Positions 27,518 to 38,257 of a DNA stretch of 64,000 bases are shown piece after piece (position 1 is the first letter of the stretch; each line of letters starts with the position of its first letter). The DNA lies in the NCBI RefSeq assembly GCF_016650695.1, contig NZ_JAEKFH010000003.1, forward strand, positions 1,508,001-1,572,000. The letters run 5' to 3'. The stretch is from Pseudomonas sp. TH41 (GTDB lineage: Bacteria > Pseudomonadota > Gammaproteobacteria > Pseudomonadales > Pseudomonadaceae). The position numbers and the translations under genes were made by a program. Below the pieces are notes generated by a model that ran no database searches, had not been told where the DNA came from, and saw nothing but the letters and a program-made list of their open reading frames with translations.

Positions 27518-29218
27518 ATGAAGATTTCCCGTCAAGCCTACGCCGACATGTTCGGTCCCACCGTCGGTGACAAGGTCCGTCTGGCCGACACCGAACTGTG
27601 GGTCGAAGTGGAAAAAGACTTCACCACCTACGGCGAGGAAGTGAAATTCGGCGGAGGTAAAGTCATCCGCGACGGTCAGGGTCAAAGCCAGTTGCTGGCC
27701 GCCGAAGTGGTCGACACCTTGATCACCAACGCGCTGATCATCGACCACTGGGGCATCGTCAAGGCCGATGTCGGCCTCAAGGATGGGCGCATCGCCGCCA
27801 TCGGCAAGGCCGGCAACCCGGACATCCAGCCGAACGTCACCATCGCCGTCGGTGCCAGCACCGAAGTGATCGCCGGTGAAGGCATGATCCTCACTGCCGG
27901 TGGCATCGATACGCACATTCACTTCATTTGCCCGCAGCAGATCGAAGAGGCGCTGATGAGCGGCGTCACCACCATGATCGGCGGCGGCACCGGCCCGGCC
28001 ACCGGCACCAATGCGACCACCTGCACCTCCGGTCCGTGGCACCTGGCACGCATGCTCCAGGCCGCCGACGCGTTCCCGATGAACATCGGCTTCACCGGCA
28101 AGGGCAACGCCAGCCTGCCGGAACCGTTGATCGAACAGGTCAAGGCCGGCGCCATCGGCCTGAAGCTGCACGAAGACTGGGGCACCACGCCCGCCAGCAT
28201 CGACAACTGCCTGAACGTCGCCGACCAGTACGATGTACAGGTGGCGATCCACACCGACACCCTCAACGAGTCCGGCTTCGTCGAAACCACCCTCGCCGCC
28301 TTCAAGGGCCGCACCATCCACACCTACCACACCGAAGGTGCGGGTGGCGGTCACGCCCCGGACATCATCAAGGCCTGCGGCTTTGCCAACGTGCTGCCGA
28401 GCTCGACCAACCCGACTCGACCGTTCACCCGCAACACCATCGACGAACACCTCGACATGTTGATGGTCTGCCACCACCTGGACCCGAGCATTGCCGAAGA
28501 CGTGGCCTTCGCCGAAAGCCGCATTCGTCGTGAAACCATCGCCGCCGAAGACATCCTCCACGACCTCGGCGCGTTCTCGATGATCAGCTCGGACAGCCAG
28601 GCCATGGGGCGCGTTGGCGAAGTCATCACCCGCACCTGGCAAACCGCCGACAAGATGAAAAAACAGCGTGGGCCGCTGCCCGGTGATGGCGAAGGCAACG
28701 ACAACTTCCGCGTCAAACGCTACATCGCCAAGTACACCATCAACCCGGCCATCACCCACGGCATCAGCCATGAAGTCGGTTCGGTTGAAGTGGGCAAATG
28801 GGCGGATCTGGTGCTCTGGCGCCCGGCATTCTTCGGGGTCAAACCGACGCTGATTCTCAAGGGTGGCGCCATTGCCGCCAGTCTGATGGGCGATGCCAAC
28901 GCCTCGATCCCGACGCCGCAGCCGGTGCATTACCGCCCGATGTTCGCCAGTTATGGCGGCTCACTGCATGCCACCAGCCTGACGTTTATCAGCCACGCTG
29001 CACAGGAGGCCGGTCTTCCCGAAGCCTTGGGTCTGAAGAAAAAAATCGCGGTGGTCAAAGGCTGCCGGGAAGTGCAGAAAACCGACCTGATTCACAACGA
29101 CTACCTGCCGAATATCGACGTTGATCCGCAGACCTATCAGGTCAAGGCTGACGGGGTTTTGTTGTGGTGCGAGCCGGCGGATGTGTTGCCGATGGCCCAG
29201 CGGTATTTCCTGTTTTGA
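27518..29218 (+). CDS. ureC: Urease alpha subunit (catalytic)
   Basis: A 566-residue UreC. The carbamylated lysine is Lys216 in GLKLHEDWG; catalytic and flap histidines lie in MVCHHLD (His319, His320); nickel-ligand regions [24 protein letters not shown] and [15 protein letters not shown] are intact. I use the ATG at 27518 ([20 protein letters not shown]), which is the family N-terminus and has AAGGA 10 bases upstream. It is the last gene of the structural operon and is followed by a REP pair. Confidence 0.98.
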   Translation: MKISRQAYADMFGPTVGDKVRLADTELWVEVEKDFTTYGEEVKFGGGKVIRDGQGQSQLLAAEVVDTLITNALIIDHWGIVKADVGLKDGRIAAIGKAGNPDIQPNVTIAVGASTEVIAGEGMILTAGGIDTHIHFICPQQIEEALMSGVTTMIGGGTGPATGTNATTCTSGPWHLARMLQAADAFPMNIGFTGKGNASLPEPLIEQVKAGAIGLKLHEDWGTTPASIDNCLNVADQYDVQVAIHTDTLNESGFVETTLAAFKGRTIHTYHTEGAGGGHAPDIIKACGFANVLPSSTNPTRPFTRNTIDEHLDMLMVCHHLDPSIAEDVAFAESRIRRETIAAEDILHDLGAFSMISSDSQAMGRVGEVITRTWQTADKMKKQRGPLPGDGEGNDNFRVKRYIAKYTINPAITHGISHEVGSVEVGKWADLVLWRPAFFGVKPTLILKGGAIAASLMGDANASIPTPQPVHYRPMFASYGGSLHATSLTFISHAAQEAGLPEALGLKKKIAVVKGCREVQKTDLIHNDYLPNIDVDPQTYQVKADGVLLWCEPADVLPMAQRYFLF

Positions 29219-29251
29219 GATTTGGCCAGACAAGAGCCCGGTACGAAAGGC

Positions 29252-29355
29252 AATTGTAGGAGCGAGCTTGCTCGCGATGGACTGAAGAGCGCCGCGTTTA
29301 GCCAGTAAACACGCGTTATCGTTAACGACCATCGCGAGCAAGCTCGCTCCTACAG
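29252..29355. repeat. REP inverted pair after ureC
   Basis: Facing units TTGTAGGAGCGAGCTTGCTC.. and ..GAGCAAGCTCGCTCCTACA between ureC and the convergent toxin gene. Confidence 0.88.
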
Positions 29356-29398
29356 TGCACGGTATCTGGTCGTGCGGGAGTGGTGTTTGTCAGGTCAA

Positions 29399-32300
29399 TC
29401 AGTTGCTCTGTTCAACGGTGAAAGGAATCTCCACCCTTTGCAGTTTTGCCCGATCCATCGCTTGTTGAGTCAGGGTCTTGAGCAGTGCCTTCATCTCATC
29501 GTCGATCAGATTCAGCTCTGCGTCGTAGTCCTCATCTGTCATGACTTGCCCAGGAGCAATCTCGCTTTCCTGCTTGCCCAACTCGGCGGCCAGTACCCGG
29601 ATCTCCTCGTTCAGCCGGGCTTTCTCTTCGATGGAAAGAGTTGCCCCGTTCGCCCGTTCCTTCAACACGGCATGAAACTCCGTGTTTGCATTGATTCTGC
29701 GCTTGAAAGCCTTGAACACACCGCGATTGGAGCCTTGAACATAAGACTTCCAAAACAGTTGCTCGCTGATGGAGTCGCGCAGCAGATCGCCGGCTTCCAG
29801 CTTCAGTACTCGATCATAAGCGCTCTCGATCATCTGCGGCGTGACGCCGGAAATTGTCCGAAATTGCATGTCTCGGGATTGCCACGGCAGGTCCAGACGG
29901 GTGCCCAGATCTGTCATGTAGGCCAGATGGACTTCCACTTCGTCGATGGTTCCCGTCACCCTGCCATTGGCGTCAACACGTCTGAATTGCTCACCGGCGT
30001 TTATTCTTTCGTCGATGACCGAGCGGGCAATTTTGCTCAGTTCATTCAGACGTGATTTGCCCTTGGCCAACGACACGAGCTCGGCCTCCACCAGACTAGG
30101 GCTAGCGAGCCCGTAAGCTTCATCGATCAGAACATGGACGCCCATTGCATTGAACAGCTGCGCCCCGGCATCAACGCATTCGGTCGGGGCCAGGGCCATC
30201 TTGAACAGGTCCTCGCGCAGTTGACTGTTGCGGGCCATGGCTTCGAGCATGCGCCAGAGTTTGCCGGTCATATCCGTTCTGAAGGCGGTGTCATTCTTGA
30301 AGCTGGCGGACTCGGTGAGCTTGCGGATCTCATTGAAAAACGGCTCGGAACCGAACTCGTCCTCGATGGCGTCCCATGTTTCCTGCAGGGCATTCCATTG
30401 CACCGGGGATAAACCCTCATCCCAATACGAACTGTCGACGTTGCCCCTCGGAGGGTAGGGACGATCAGGGTCAAGACCGAGCGACTCGATATACGTTTCG
30501 AGCTGGCTGCGCACTTCATCCGTCAACAGTTCACGACTCAGGAATGTGCGGGCAAGCAATTCGGCACGATAAGAACCTGGCGCGATGTCCGGAATGTGCC
30601 GCAGGGGGTTGTAACGCAGATTGAGGAAGAAACTGCGTGGACGTAACTGGGTGAACAGACCCGTGGGCCAGGTATCGATTCCGGTGTTCTCCAGCAGTAG
30701 AAAATACAGTCCGCGCATGCGGCTGATGTCGGGCGCCAGGCGCAGTGGATTGTTGCTCAAACCCAACGACTCCAGCCTGACCATTGTCCTCAGCCGCGCA
30801 CGGCCCTCCGGGGTCAGTGTAATTTGGTTGTCGCGCAGCTCCAGGGCACGAAGAAACTTCATGTCACTGATCACCTGCGGAAAACTTGTCAGCCGGTTTC
30901 CCGCAAGGTCCAGGGCACGCAGCCTTGGAAAGGCTCTGAGAAAGTACCCCTGGAAGGTGGTCATTTCGCCGTTATGTACGCTCAACGACGTGACATGGTC
31001 GAAGTTGGCCTTCAGCTCAGGCATTCCCTGCAAGTGCCGCCCCATGGGCATATCGTCCAGAATCAGGGCCTGCGGATGGACAATATCCACCACCTCGCGC
31101 CCTCGTGGTCCGGTGCGCTGCCAGCACTGCCTGATCGCTTTGTATACCTGATTCCTGGAATTCCATTCGGCGATCCCCTCGGCGCTGAAACGAAACTTCG
31201 TCGTGGGCGAATCCAGCCAGCGTCGAAATGAGCGACTCAGCTCATCGAACTCGGCTTCCAGCTGACTCAGGCGCTGACCGGCCTGGTTGCCGAACCCGCC
31301 CAGAAGCTCGTCGATCTGCTCTTCGAGCATGGCGGGATAGAGCGAACTGGCACGCCGATGCAGTGCTTCCCGCTCGGGCAATAGCTGTGGGTAGCCTTGC
31401 ATACCGCCACGAAGACGCATGGTGTCCGGATCATAGGCCGGTTCACGGACAGGATTTTCTGCCAGGATTGGCCTCAGCTGCTCTCGCGCCTCGGGTGCCC
31501 GTTGAACGATTTGCAAGAGCGTCGCACCCTCGCGGGCGCCAGTTGTCAGCGACGCCCGGTCAATATCGGGCAAGATTTGCAGCAGGCTGGCCACCAGTCT
31601 TTCGGTATCAGGATCATCCAGCTCACCAAGGAACAGCCTCTCGAAGGCGCGGTTCAAACGCACTTCCAGCTCGGCCGCCCTCGCCTGCTGCCTGAGCGTC
31701 AGTGGGACCGTGTTTTTCTCGGCCAGTTTCGCCAGATCCGCAGGCGCAGCATGGGCCAGTAGATCCTCGGCGACGCTGGTGGGAAGCAGCTTGAAGTGAT
31801 CCTGAAGGCGCAGCACCTGGGCGTTGTCGGAACGCTGCCTCGCTTTGCGCAGCCCATCGAACAGGCGTTTGCGTTGTGTTTCGGCCTGCATGGCAAGCCT
31901 GCCCTGCAAGGCCTCGATCCGTGTCGGCTCATCGCTGGCGATACCTTGGCCCAGCAGTTCGCGGATTTCCGTTTCGCTTAAAGACTTCAACACCCGTTCC
32001 GGAAGTTTCCCCGCCTTGACCTCGGCGCGAGTCAACTTGATCGAGTGACCCGCTGAAGGCTCCAGGTTGCCGTACGTTATCGAACGCCCCCAATGTTCAG
32101 GCCCGTGGAACACCTCAATACCCATGTGCTCCGGCCATCGGGGCAGTTCGGTCATGAACGGTGGCAGAAAATCCACCAGCTCTTGCGGGACTTCGTTGGC
32201 CAGAATCTGCTCAGGCAACTTCCCGGCATCGGCCCACGCCCTGAAACGCTGAATCGTATCAACCAGCAGTGCCGGTGGCGGCTCGTGCTCGACCTGCACT

Positions 32301-34474
32301 CTGCGCAATACATTTTCTTCAACACCGCTGGTAATACGGATCTGCTCCAGCGTCGTCTCGTCGAAACCTTCAACGGCATGACCCAAGCGCTTCATCAATA
32401 GCGTCTTGTCCCATTCGACGGGGCGGTCAAGTTCGGTTTTCCAGGCACCAAAGCCGTTGTGTTCCAGCTTCGGTTGATAAGCCTTCGGTCGGCCGGGGTG
32501 ACGAAGCCGAGGCTGGCCGGTCGGCGGATCTTCCTTCACCTCGAAATACTTGCCGTCCAGCGCCAGAATGTCCTGCCCATTGTGCTGATGAAGGCCTCGC
32601 GCGTTGGGTTTCGCCCCCTTGGGTAACGTGACTTTGCACTCGTAAGGGCTCAGGTCGGGGTTCCAGAGACGGGTCTTGCCGTCAGGGAGCTCGACCGTTT
32701 TCAGGCCATCGACAAAAGGCGATGGCTTGATGAGCGCAGGTGCCCCTTTCGGCAGCACATGCCCGGCCGCCATGAGCGCCAGCTGGGCCGCGTTAATGAG
32801 GACCCCGGTGAGCAGGGCCGCCGCCTCTTCCTTGTCCCCTTTGCTCCAGTCTTCCAGGCCCTCCATGGTTTCGAACAGCATTTGCCCGACCATGATCCCC
32901 AGCATGGCTTCACCCAGGCCGGGCACCAGCATCGCGCCGAAATTGAATACGTTCCAGCCGATACTCAGGTAGCTGGTGAGGCGCTTCCAGCGGGTGGTGG
33001 CATCTTCATCGTCGGTAGGCACGGCAATGTGTCGTGCATCGGCCATGGCCTTTTCCCGGCGCCAGCGACATTGCAGAGCCCAGAGTTCCTGCGCTATCAC
33101 GTTGGTGATCGGTTCCGCGTTGGGGTTTTCGACGGCTGTTTCCCGCCACCACGGTCCCATATCCAGCGGCTCACGCTGATGCCAGGTAAAGGTCGTGAAT
33201 CGTTCGTTGACCCTCGCAAAGAAGCGGCCCTTGTCTTTCTGCGCCACGAACCGGCTGAAAAAATGTTGATAATCCGCCGAGCGCAGCTGGCGCGTCAGCT
33301 CCTTCATGAAATCGGTGAAGGAGTTATATTCCTTGAGCGGATGATCGGGGTCATCCGGGACGTAGGCGATCAATGTCCCGTCCAGACGACTTTGTTTCTG
33401 GATATCTTCTCGACGGAATATTTCCTCGACCAACCCTGTGGGACCGTTGGCAAAAAAAGCCTTTATCAACTTGAACTGATCAAACTCCTGCCCCGGTAAA
33501 ACAGCAAGGTTTTGCGACCACTCCATCATCGTTCGTTGGTGTTCGGGCACCAGTGCGTCGTATATTTCCTTGACTTGCGAGGGGGTTGCCACGGCACTGA
33601 AAAGCACAATGCCAGTCAGTTTGAACCCCATCAGTGAAAGTCGATGGCATTGCAATGGACGATTATAGATCGTGATGTTCTTTTCGCTGTTGCGCACCTG
33701 TTGCAACTTTCCGTAGGCGTAGGACGAAATATCTTTTTTCAAATAAGCAATCAGTGCCGATTCGCTGAAGGCGGCTCGTTCACTGGCCACGGATTGTTGT
33801 TCCAGTATTTTACTGATGGCGGCATCTGCAGGATCCAGTCGTTCCTTGATGTGGTGTTGATATTGCTTGCCCAGATCCAGGCTGCGGCACAGCGAGGCAA
33901 ACTGCTCGACGGTCAGCGCGTGGCGTTGAAGTTCTCCTTCTGCATCTTTGGTGAAGATGCCGGAGCCGTCGCGAAAGGCCCCCTCCTGCGTTTCAGGCTC
34001 CTCGAAGTTTTGCAGGGCGGCTTCCAGCAGAGTGGATTGCCTGAGGCGACTGGCATTGGTATCGATACCGAAACCCAACGTGGCAGGTATATAAAGCCGC
34101 ACCAGCGTTTGTTTGACATCCAGGTCCAGATTCAATTTTTCTTTCAGGGCCTGAACCAGTAAAGGTTCGGAGAAAGCGTTGATGTCTTTTTGCAAGTCGC
34201 CCAGTGTTTTATCCAGCGTGTCTTGCAAGCGCCAGCGCTCGCTGATGAGTTCCGTCAGGTACTGGCGATTAATATGAGAAACGGCGCCATACCAGTCGGG
34301 AATCGTGGAGTCCTGTTCTACTGTCACCAAAAGTTTCACCGGTGACGCACTTTTTAAATAGCCAGGAACTTTATCGACCAGATAACCCAAGTGAATATTT
34401 TCATTCTTGCCAACCGTCGTCGGAGTCGTTTCCGACGCGACCCCCTCTGTAAGTGTGTTCATTCTCGCAAGCAT
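29399..34474 (-). CDS. Giant toxin-like protein: dermonecrotic-toxin-type body, leucine-rich repeats and NEL E3 ubiquitin ligase
   Basis: 1691 residues. The first ~1100 residues resemble the dermonecrotic toxin domain (DUF6543 type). They include a hydrophobic pair near 500-570 (FNFGAMLVPGLGEAMLGIMVG; AAALLTGVLINAAQLALMAAG) that may cross a host membrane, and a DPDTMRLRGG block. Leucine-rich repeats follow at about 1154-1297 (LRALDLAGNRLTSFP, LESLGLSNNPL). The C-terminal NEL-type domain (about 1350-1691) has the CxD motif CVD with Cys1433 in LAPTECVDAGAQLFNAM. NEL enzymes of IpaH/SspH effectors ubiquitinate eukaryotic targets. No signal peptide or adjacent secretion or immunity gene is visible. 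It is a homologue of the product of 41516-45841. ATG 34474 or 34462 may be the start. Confidence 0.85.
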   Translation of the reverse strand: MLARMNTLTEGVASETTPTTVGKNENIHLGYLVDKVPGYLKSASPVKLLVTVEQDSTIPDWYGAVSHINRQYLTELISERWRLQDTLDKTLGDLQKDINAFSEPLLVQALKEKLNLDLDVKQTLVRLYIPATLGFGIDTNASRLRQSTLLEAALQNFEEPETQEGAFRDGSGIFTKDAEGELQRHALTVEQFASLCRSLDLGKQYQHHIKERLDPADAAISKILEQQSVASERAAFSESALIAYLKKDISSYAYGKLQQVRNSEKNITIYNRPLQCHRLSLMGFKLTGIVLFSAVATPSQVKEIYDALVPEHQRTMMEWSQNLAVLPGQEFDQFKLIKAFFANGPTGLVEEIFRREDIQKQSRLDGTLIAYVPDDPDHPLKEYNSFTDFMKELTRQLRSADYQHFFSRFVAQKDKGRFFARVNERFTTFTWHQREPLDMGPWWRETAVENPNAEPITNVIAQELWALQCRWRREKAMADARHIAVPTDDEDATTRWKRLTSYLSIGWNVFNFGAMLVPGLGEAMLGIMVGQMLFETMEGLEDWSKGDKEEAAALLTGVLINAAQLALMAAGHVLPKGAPALIKPSPFVDGLKTVELPDGKTRLWNPDLSPYECKVTLPKGAKPNARGLHQHNGQDILALDGKYFEVKEDPPTGQPRLRHPGRPKAYQPKLEHNGFGAWKTELDRPVEWDKTLLMKRLGHAVEGFDETTLEQIRITSGVEENVLRRVQVEHEPPPALLVDTIQRFRAWADAGKLPEQILANEVPQELVDFLPPFMTELPRWPEHMGIEVFHGPEHWGRSITYGNLEPSAGHSIKLTRAEVKAGKLPERVLKSLSETEIRELLGQGIASDEPTRIEALQGRLAMQAETQRKRLFDGLRKARQRSDNAQVLRLQDHFKLLPTSVAEDLLAHAAPADLAKLAEKNTVPLTLRQQARAAELEVRLNRAFERLFLGELDDPDTERLVASLLQILPDIDRASLTTGAREGATLLQIVQRAPEAREQLRPILAENPVREPAYDPDTMRLRGGMQGYPQLLPEREALHRRASSLYPAMLEEQIDELLGGFGNQAGQRLSQLEAEFDELSRSFRRWLDSPTTKFRFSAEGIAEWNSRNQVYKAIRQCWQRTGPRGREVVDIVHPQALILDDMPMGRHLQGMPELKANFDHVTSLSVHNGEMTTFQGYFLRAFPRLRALDLAGNRLTSFPQVISDMKFLRALELRDNQITLTPEGRARLRTMVRLESLGLSNNPLRLAPDISRMRGLYFLLLENTGIDTWPTGLFTQLRPRSFFLNLRYNPLRHIPDIAPGSYRAELLARTFLSRELLTDEVRSQLETYIESLGLDPDRPYPPRGNVDSSYWDEGLSPVQWNALQETWDAIEDEFGSEPFFNEIRKLTESASFKNDTAFRTDMTGKLWRMLEAMARNSQLREDLFKMALAPTECVDAGAQLFNAMGVHVLIDEAYGLASPSLVEAELVSLAKGKSRLNELSKIARSVIDERINAGEQFRRVDANGRVTGTIDEVEVHLAYMTDLGTRLDLPWQSRDMQFRTISGVTPQMIESAYDRVLKLEAGDLLRDSISEQLFWKSYVQGSNRGVFKAFKRRINANTEFHAVLKERANGATLSIEEKARLNEEIRVLAAELGKQESEIAPGQVMTDEDYDAELNLIDDEMKALLKTLTQQAMDRAKLQRVEIPFTVEQSN

Positions 34475-34703
34475 CCCTATGCGATGATTAGAACTACCAG
34501 CTTATTCAACACCTGCAAAAACAAAAGATTAAAAAACTGCTGGCAAACCCGCAAAACTAATGAAGAACATCTAACTTTAGAACCTGAAAAATAATTAATT
34601 ACCACCCTGACACACCCCTTGCGTGATCCACCTTGTCAGCGGTGGTGCCTACCCGCCTGTAAAGAGGCTAAGATTCCCCGGACCTCCCGCCAGGAAACCG
34701 GCC

Positions 34704-35831
34704 ATGCGCTTATCCGAATTCATCAGGCAACACGTAGACCGTATCGTCGATGAATGGGAACAGTTCGCCCGAACCATCACCCCCGCGGCCGAAAACATGG
34801 ACCGAGCGGCCTTGCGCGACCACGCCAAGGCGATTCTGTTGGCGGCCGCGCGCGACATGACCAGCGCGCAAACTGCCAGCGAACAGGTTGCCAAAGCCAA
34901 GGGTGAAGGCCCGGAGAAAACCCCGAGCCTGGATGAAGCGGGGGCCAGTCATGGCGAGCTTCGGCATACCGTGGGGTTCGATCTGGTGCAGATGACCAGC
35001 GAGTTCCGCCACCTGCGTGCTTGTGTGATTCGCCTGTGGGTCAACAGCCTGGAATCACCGGACCTAGCCTACTTCCAAGACATGATCCGCTTCAATGAAG
35101 CCATCGATGAAGCGCTCGCCGAATCCACGGCGGCCTATGCCGAACAGGTGAATCGATCGCGGGATATCTTCCTGGCGATACTCGGCCATGACCTGCGCGC
35201 GCCGTTGCAAGCGGTGAGCATGTCCACTGAGTTGCTGATGCGTAAAACAACGCTCGAAGGCGATGCGCTGGCTTGTGCGAACAACATCATGCGTGGCGCG
35301 CGGCACATGGCGGTGATGGTCGGTGATTTGCTGGAGTTGGTGCGCAGTCGTCTGGGCAAGAGCCTGCCGATCGAAACCGCGCCGATGGACCTTGCTGATG
35401 CGACACATGCGGCGATTGCCCAAGCCTGTGCGGGTAACCCGGAGTGCGATCCGACGGTCAAGGTAGAAGGCGATACCCGAGGTGCCTGGGATGCCGGACG
35501 GCTGGCTCAACTGCTGCAAAACCTGATTGGCAACGCGTTGCAACATGGTTTGAACAAACGGGATGTGACGGTCACCCTCACCGGTGAGCCGGACACCGTG
35601 CGCCTCACGGTGCATAACTACGGGCCGCCGATTCCCGAGGATGCCATCGGCACAATCTTCGACCCGCTAGTACGCCGGGCCGATGAAGAACTGGGCCATC
35701 CATCCACCAGCCTTGGTCTGGGGTTGTTTATCGTCAAGGAAGTGGTCACGGCCCACGCCGGAACAATCGAGGTTACGTCAAACGAGGAAGACGGCACCTT
35801 GTTCACAGTGGTGCTACCCCGCGCCCTGTAG
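34704..35831 (+). CDS. Sensor histidine kinase with RsbRD-type N-terminal domain
   Basis: A 375-residue soluble kinase without membrane helices. The N-terminal ~145 residues (RLSEFIRQHVDRIVDEWEQFA..SELRHTVGFDLVQMTSEFRHLRA) resemble the helical RsbR-type sensing domain. The H-box is FLAILGHDLRAPLQAV with His162. N-box NLIGNALQHG and G-box HPSTSLGLGLFIVKEVVTAHAG complete the ATPase. No response regulator lies beside it, so the partner is unknown. I chose ATG 34704 (MRLSEF), since the longer frame from 34623 adds residues unlike the family. Confidence 0.86.
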   Translation: MRLSEFIRQHVDRIVDEWEQFARTITPAAENMDRAALRDHAKAILLAAARDMTSAQTASEQVAKAKGEGPEKTPSLDEAGASHGELRHTVGFDLVQMTSEFRHLRACVIRLWVNSLESPDLAYFQDMIRFNEAIDEALAESTAAYAEQVNRSRDIFLAILGHDLRAPLQAVSMSTELLMRKTTLEGDALACANNIMRGARHMAVMVGDLLELVRSRLGKSLPIETAPMDLADATHAAIAQACAGNPECDPTVKVEGDTRGAWDAGRLAQLLQNLIGNALQHGLNKRDVTVTLTGEPDTVRLTVHNYGPPIPEDAIGTIFDPLVRRADEELGHPSTSLGLGLFIVKEVVTAHAGTIEVTSNEEDGTLFTVVLPRAL

Positions 35832-35937
35832 GAGCTGCCGCAGGCTGCGATCTTTTGATCTTGATCCTCATCGACTCCTCCGCCGCCAAACGTCAACGGA
35901 AAAATCAAAAGATCGCAGCCTTCGGCAGCTCCTACAG
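35826..35937. repeat. REP inverted pair after the sensor kinase
   Basis: Facing units CTGTAGGAGCTGCCGCAGGC.. and ..CTTCGGCAGCTCCTACAG with GATCTTTTG inner arms; the left unit overlaps the kinase stop codon. Confidence 0.88.
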
Positions 35938-36024
35938 ATGTCGATCCCCTATCAGATCTGCTAGTACCCGGCGTCGAACATTGCGTGTAAAAAATGGAGA
36001 CCTGCTTACAAGGAAGGACTCCTC

Positions 36025-36939
36025 ATGACCCGCTCAGTTGGCGATGTCCCCAACAACTCGCGCCAGCAACGCACCGTTCTGTTGGCCACCGATCACAAAA
36101 ACTCGGTGCTCGCCGAAATCGTTGCCGACAGAATCAATCCCCTGGCTTATTCGGCCTATGGTCATCAGAGTGCACAACAAGAGGTTGTGACGGGAGTGGG
36201 ATTTAATGGCGAGTTGCGCGAGGGGCAAACCAGTTGGTATTTCCTGGGTAACGGTTACCGCGCCTACAACCCGCGGTTGATGCGGTTTCATAGCCCGGAC
36301 AGTTGGAGTCCGTTTGGGGCGGGTGGGTTGAATGCGTATATGTTTTGCGGGGGGGAGCCGGTGATGGGTTCTGATCCGACAGGGCATTTAAACCCCTCGA
36401 AGTGGTGGCGCAATATTACGAGTTTTTTTACGAACGGGGCGCGCAATCGACCTGCTTTACCCCCCGCAAGCCCCACACTTTCAAGAGCCCGCGCTCATAA
36501 CCACAGATATGACGATTTCAACACCTCAAACACCTCCACCAGCTTATCGTAGTCGGGAATCTTTGCTCTCGCCCACACTGCCTCATAACGAGCCCCCTCC
36601 TCCTTATTGGGAGTTTGGACCGGCATCACAAAATACAAATGGGTTTATTAACTCTTCGGCAGGAGCTTTTAGCCGTCAACCCACCACTGGATTTAGCTCA
36701 ACGCAGGGGTCAGCAAGTGCCTCACGTCCTGGTCCACCCGTAAACCGGGATACTAAGCCAGTGGTCACTGCAGAATGGCCAGTTACCATCGATCGGAGAG
36801 GTGCGCAACGAGTCAGACTGAACGAGCCCCCCCTTCTCGCCCCACTGTAAGAGTCCTTTCGAATGGCGTTGAAATTGGTCGTGATGGAGTAGAACGAATA
36901 ACGCTGGAAAATCTCCACCGTATCAGGGGAGGCGAATAG
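36025..36939 (+). pseudogene. Short RHS-core protein with two frameshifts in its C-terminal tail
   Basis: A good ribosome site (GGAAG) precedes ATG 36025. Residues 15-125 form a single RHS-associated core (TVLLATDHKNSVLAEI, YGHQSA, GFNGELREG, YFLGNGYRAYNPRLMRFHSPDSWSPFGAGGLNAY, DPTGHLNP). The first frame stops at 36552. Coding character continues in the +1 frame from about 36525 (TPPPAYRSRESLLSP..NEPPPPYWEFG) to 36850. It then returns to the first frame after a C7 run (36827-36833), ending at 36939 as TVRVLSNGVEIGRDGVERI. The two tail parts share an (I)-x-R-x-G-x-(Q/E)-R-(V/I) pattern across the shift. Either the gene is decayed or the indels are sequencing errors. Such short RHS genes usually end in a variable toxin-like tip. 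Confidence 0.65.
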
Positions 36940-36980
36940 TACGAGCGCAACGTGATGGCACTCGTGAAATTACCATCGCC

Positions 36981-37286
36981 CTACTCCACCACCAACCGCC
37001 CCAACCGCTGCCTGAGCATCCGGTTCTCCGCCCTTAGCTGCTGAACCTCTTCAAGCAAATCCAGCGCCAGGGCAACACCTTCCCACTCCAGCTCCAGGTC
37101 GCGCCGCAACTTGGCGGCGCGCTTGGCCAATACCAGTTCGTAATCGGTGAACCGCCAATCCTTGGGCACCGTGCCCTGAGGTTCGAGGATGCCGTGCTCG
37201 ACGATTTCGATCACGTAGACGTCCGACAGGTCGGTCGCCTCACAGAATTCTGCCATGTCCAGTTGAACGATCAGGGGGGTGCTCAT
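36981..37286 (-). CDS. cbpM: Chaperone modulator CbpM
   Basis: A 101-residue MerR-like protein that binds the J-domain of CbpA and inhibits it. Sequence: an N-terminal sheet/helix (LDMAEFCEATDLSDVYVIEIVEHGILEP), then KDWRFTDYELVLAKRAAKLRRDLELEWEGVALALDLLEEVQQL and a terminal coiled coil. It lies 23 bases downstream of cbpA in the same direction, the standard cbpA-cbpM arrangement. Confidence 0.92.
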   Translation of the reverse strand: MSTPLIVQLDMAEFCEATDLSDVYVIEIVEHGILEPQGTVPKDWRFTDYELVLAKRAAKLRRDLELEWEGVALALDLLEEVQQLRAENRMLRQRLGRLVVE

Positions 37287-37309
37287 GATGGGCTACTCCG
37301 TCTCTCGGA

Positions 37310-38257
37310 TCAGAAGTTTTCTCTCGGGTCGAACGCAGCTTTCTTCGCCAGTTCCTGCCACAACGCCTTGACCTCATCGCTCGAGGTTTTGGGCATCACA
37401 GCCTTCAACTGCACGAACAAGTAGCCACGCTCGCCAGCCTTGTTCAGCAGGCCGTGACCCTTGGCGCGCATGCGCTGGCCATTCTGGCTGCCGGCCGGCA
37501 CCTTGAGATTGATCTTGCCTGTCAGTGTAGGCACGGCCACTTCGGTGCCCAACGCCAATTCCCACGGTGCCAGCGGCAGCGTGATGATCAGGTTCTCGCC
37601 TTCGACGTCGAACTTCGGATGTGGCGCAAAGCGAATGATCAGGAACAAGTCGCCATTGGCGCCGCCACCGATACCGGGAGCCCCCTGGCCCTTGAGGCGG
37701 ATGCGCTCGCCGTCGGCCACACCGGCCGGGATCTTCACGTTCAGGCTTTTGCTGGTATTGCTGACGTGCTGGCCGGCAGCGTTGTACTGCGGCACCTGGA
37801 AGGTGACCTTCTTCGATTCGTTCGAGAGGGTTTCTTCCAGAAAGATCCCAAGTTCCATTTCCACGTCTTGCCCTCGACGTCCGGCACTGCGACGCGACTC
37901 TCCACCACCAAAACCAGGCCCACGGTTGCCAAAGATCGAACTGAAGAAGTCCGAAAAATCACCCGAGTCCTGACCACCGCCGAAACCGCCAGCACCACGA
38001 CCCTGCCAACCTGGCGGCCCCTGGAACGGTTGGCCGTGCTGGCCGTATTTGCGCAAGTCGTCGTACTCGGCGCGCTTGTCGGCGCTTTTCAGCGCTTCAT
38101 AAGCCTCCGAGGCATCCTTGAACTTGGCCTCGGCGTCCTTTTCCTTGCTGACGTCAGGGTGGTATTTGCGCGCCAGCTTGCGATAAGCGGCCTTAATGGC
38201 CTTATCGTCCGCTGTCGGCTCCACACCGAGAATCTTGTAATAGTCTTTGAAGTCCAT
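37310..38257 (-). CDS. cbpA: Curved DNA-binding protein / DnaJ-class co-chaperone CbpA
   Basis: A 315-residue class II J-protein. J-domain 1-70 ([45 protein letters not shown]) has the HPD motif; a Gly/Phe-rich linker ([24 protein letters not shown]) and two C-terminal substrate domains follow, without a zinc finger. It stimulates DnaK and binds curved DNA. The ATG at 38257 is used because the family begins MDFKDYY; the five residues before it are not conserved. Confidence 0.95.
   Translation of the reverse strand: MDFKDYYKILGVEPTADDKAIKAAYRKLARKYHPDVSKEKDAEAKFKDASEAYEALKSADKRAEYDDLRKYGQHGQPFQGPPGWQGRGAGGFGGGQDSGDFSDFFSSIFGNRGPGFGGGESRRSAGRRGQDVEMELGIFLEETLSNESKKVTFQVPQYNAAGQHVSNTSKSLNVKIPAGVADGERIRLKGQGAPGIGGGANGDLFLIIRFAPHPKFDVEGENLIITLPLAPWELALGTEVAVPTLTGKINLKVPAGSQNGQRMRAKGHGLLNKAGERGYLFVQLKAVMPKTSSDEVKALWQELAKKAAFDPRENF

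Noticed and set aside
27377..28930. 517-codon open frame antisense to ureC
   Set aside because: Low-complexity Val/Gly/Asp-rich shadow of the highly conserved ureC; no recognisable family.
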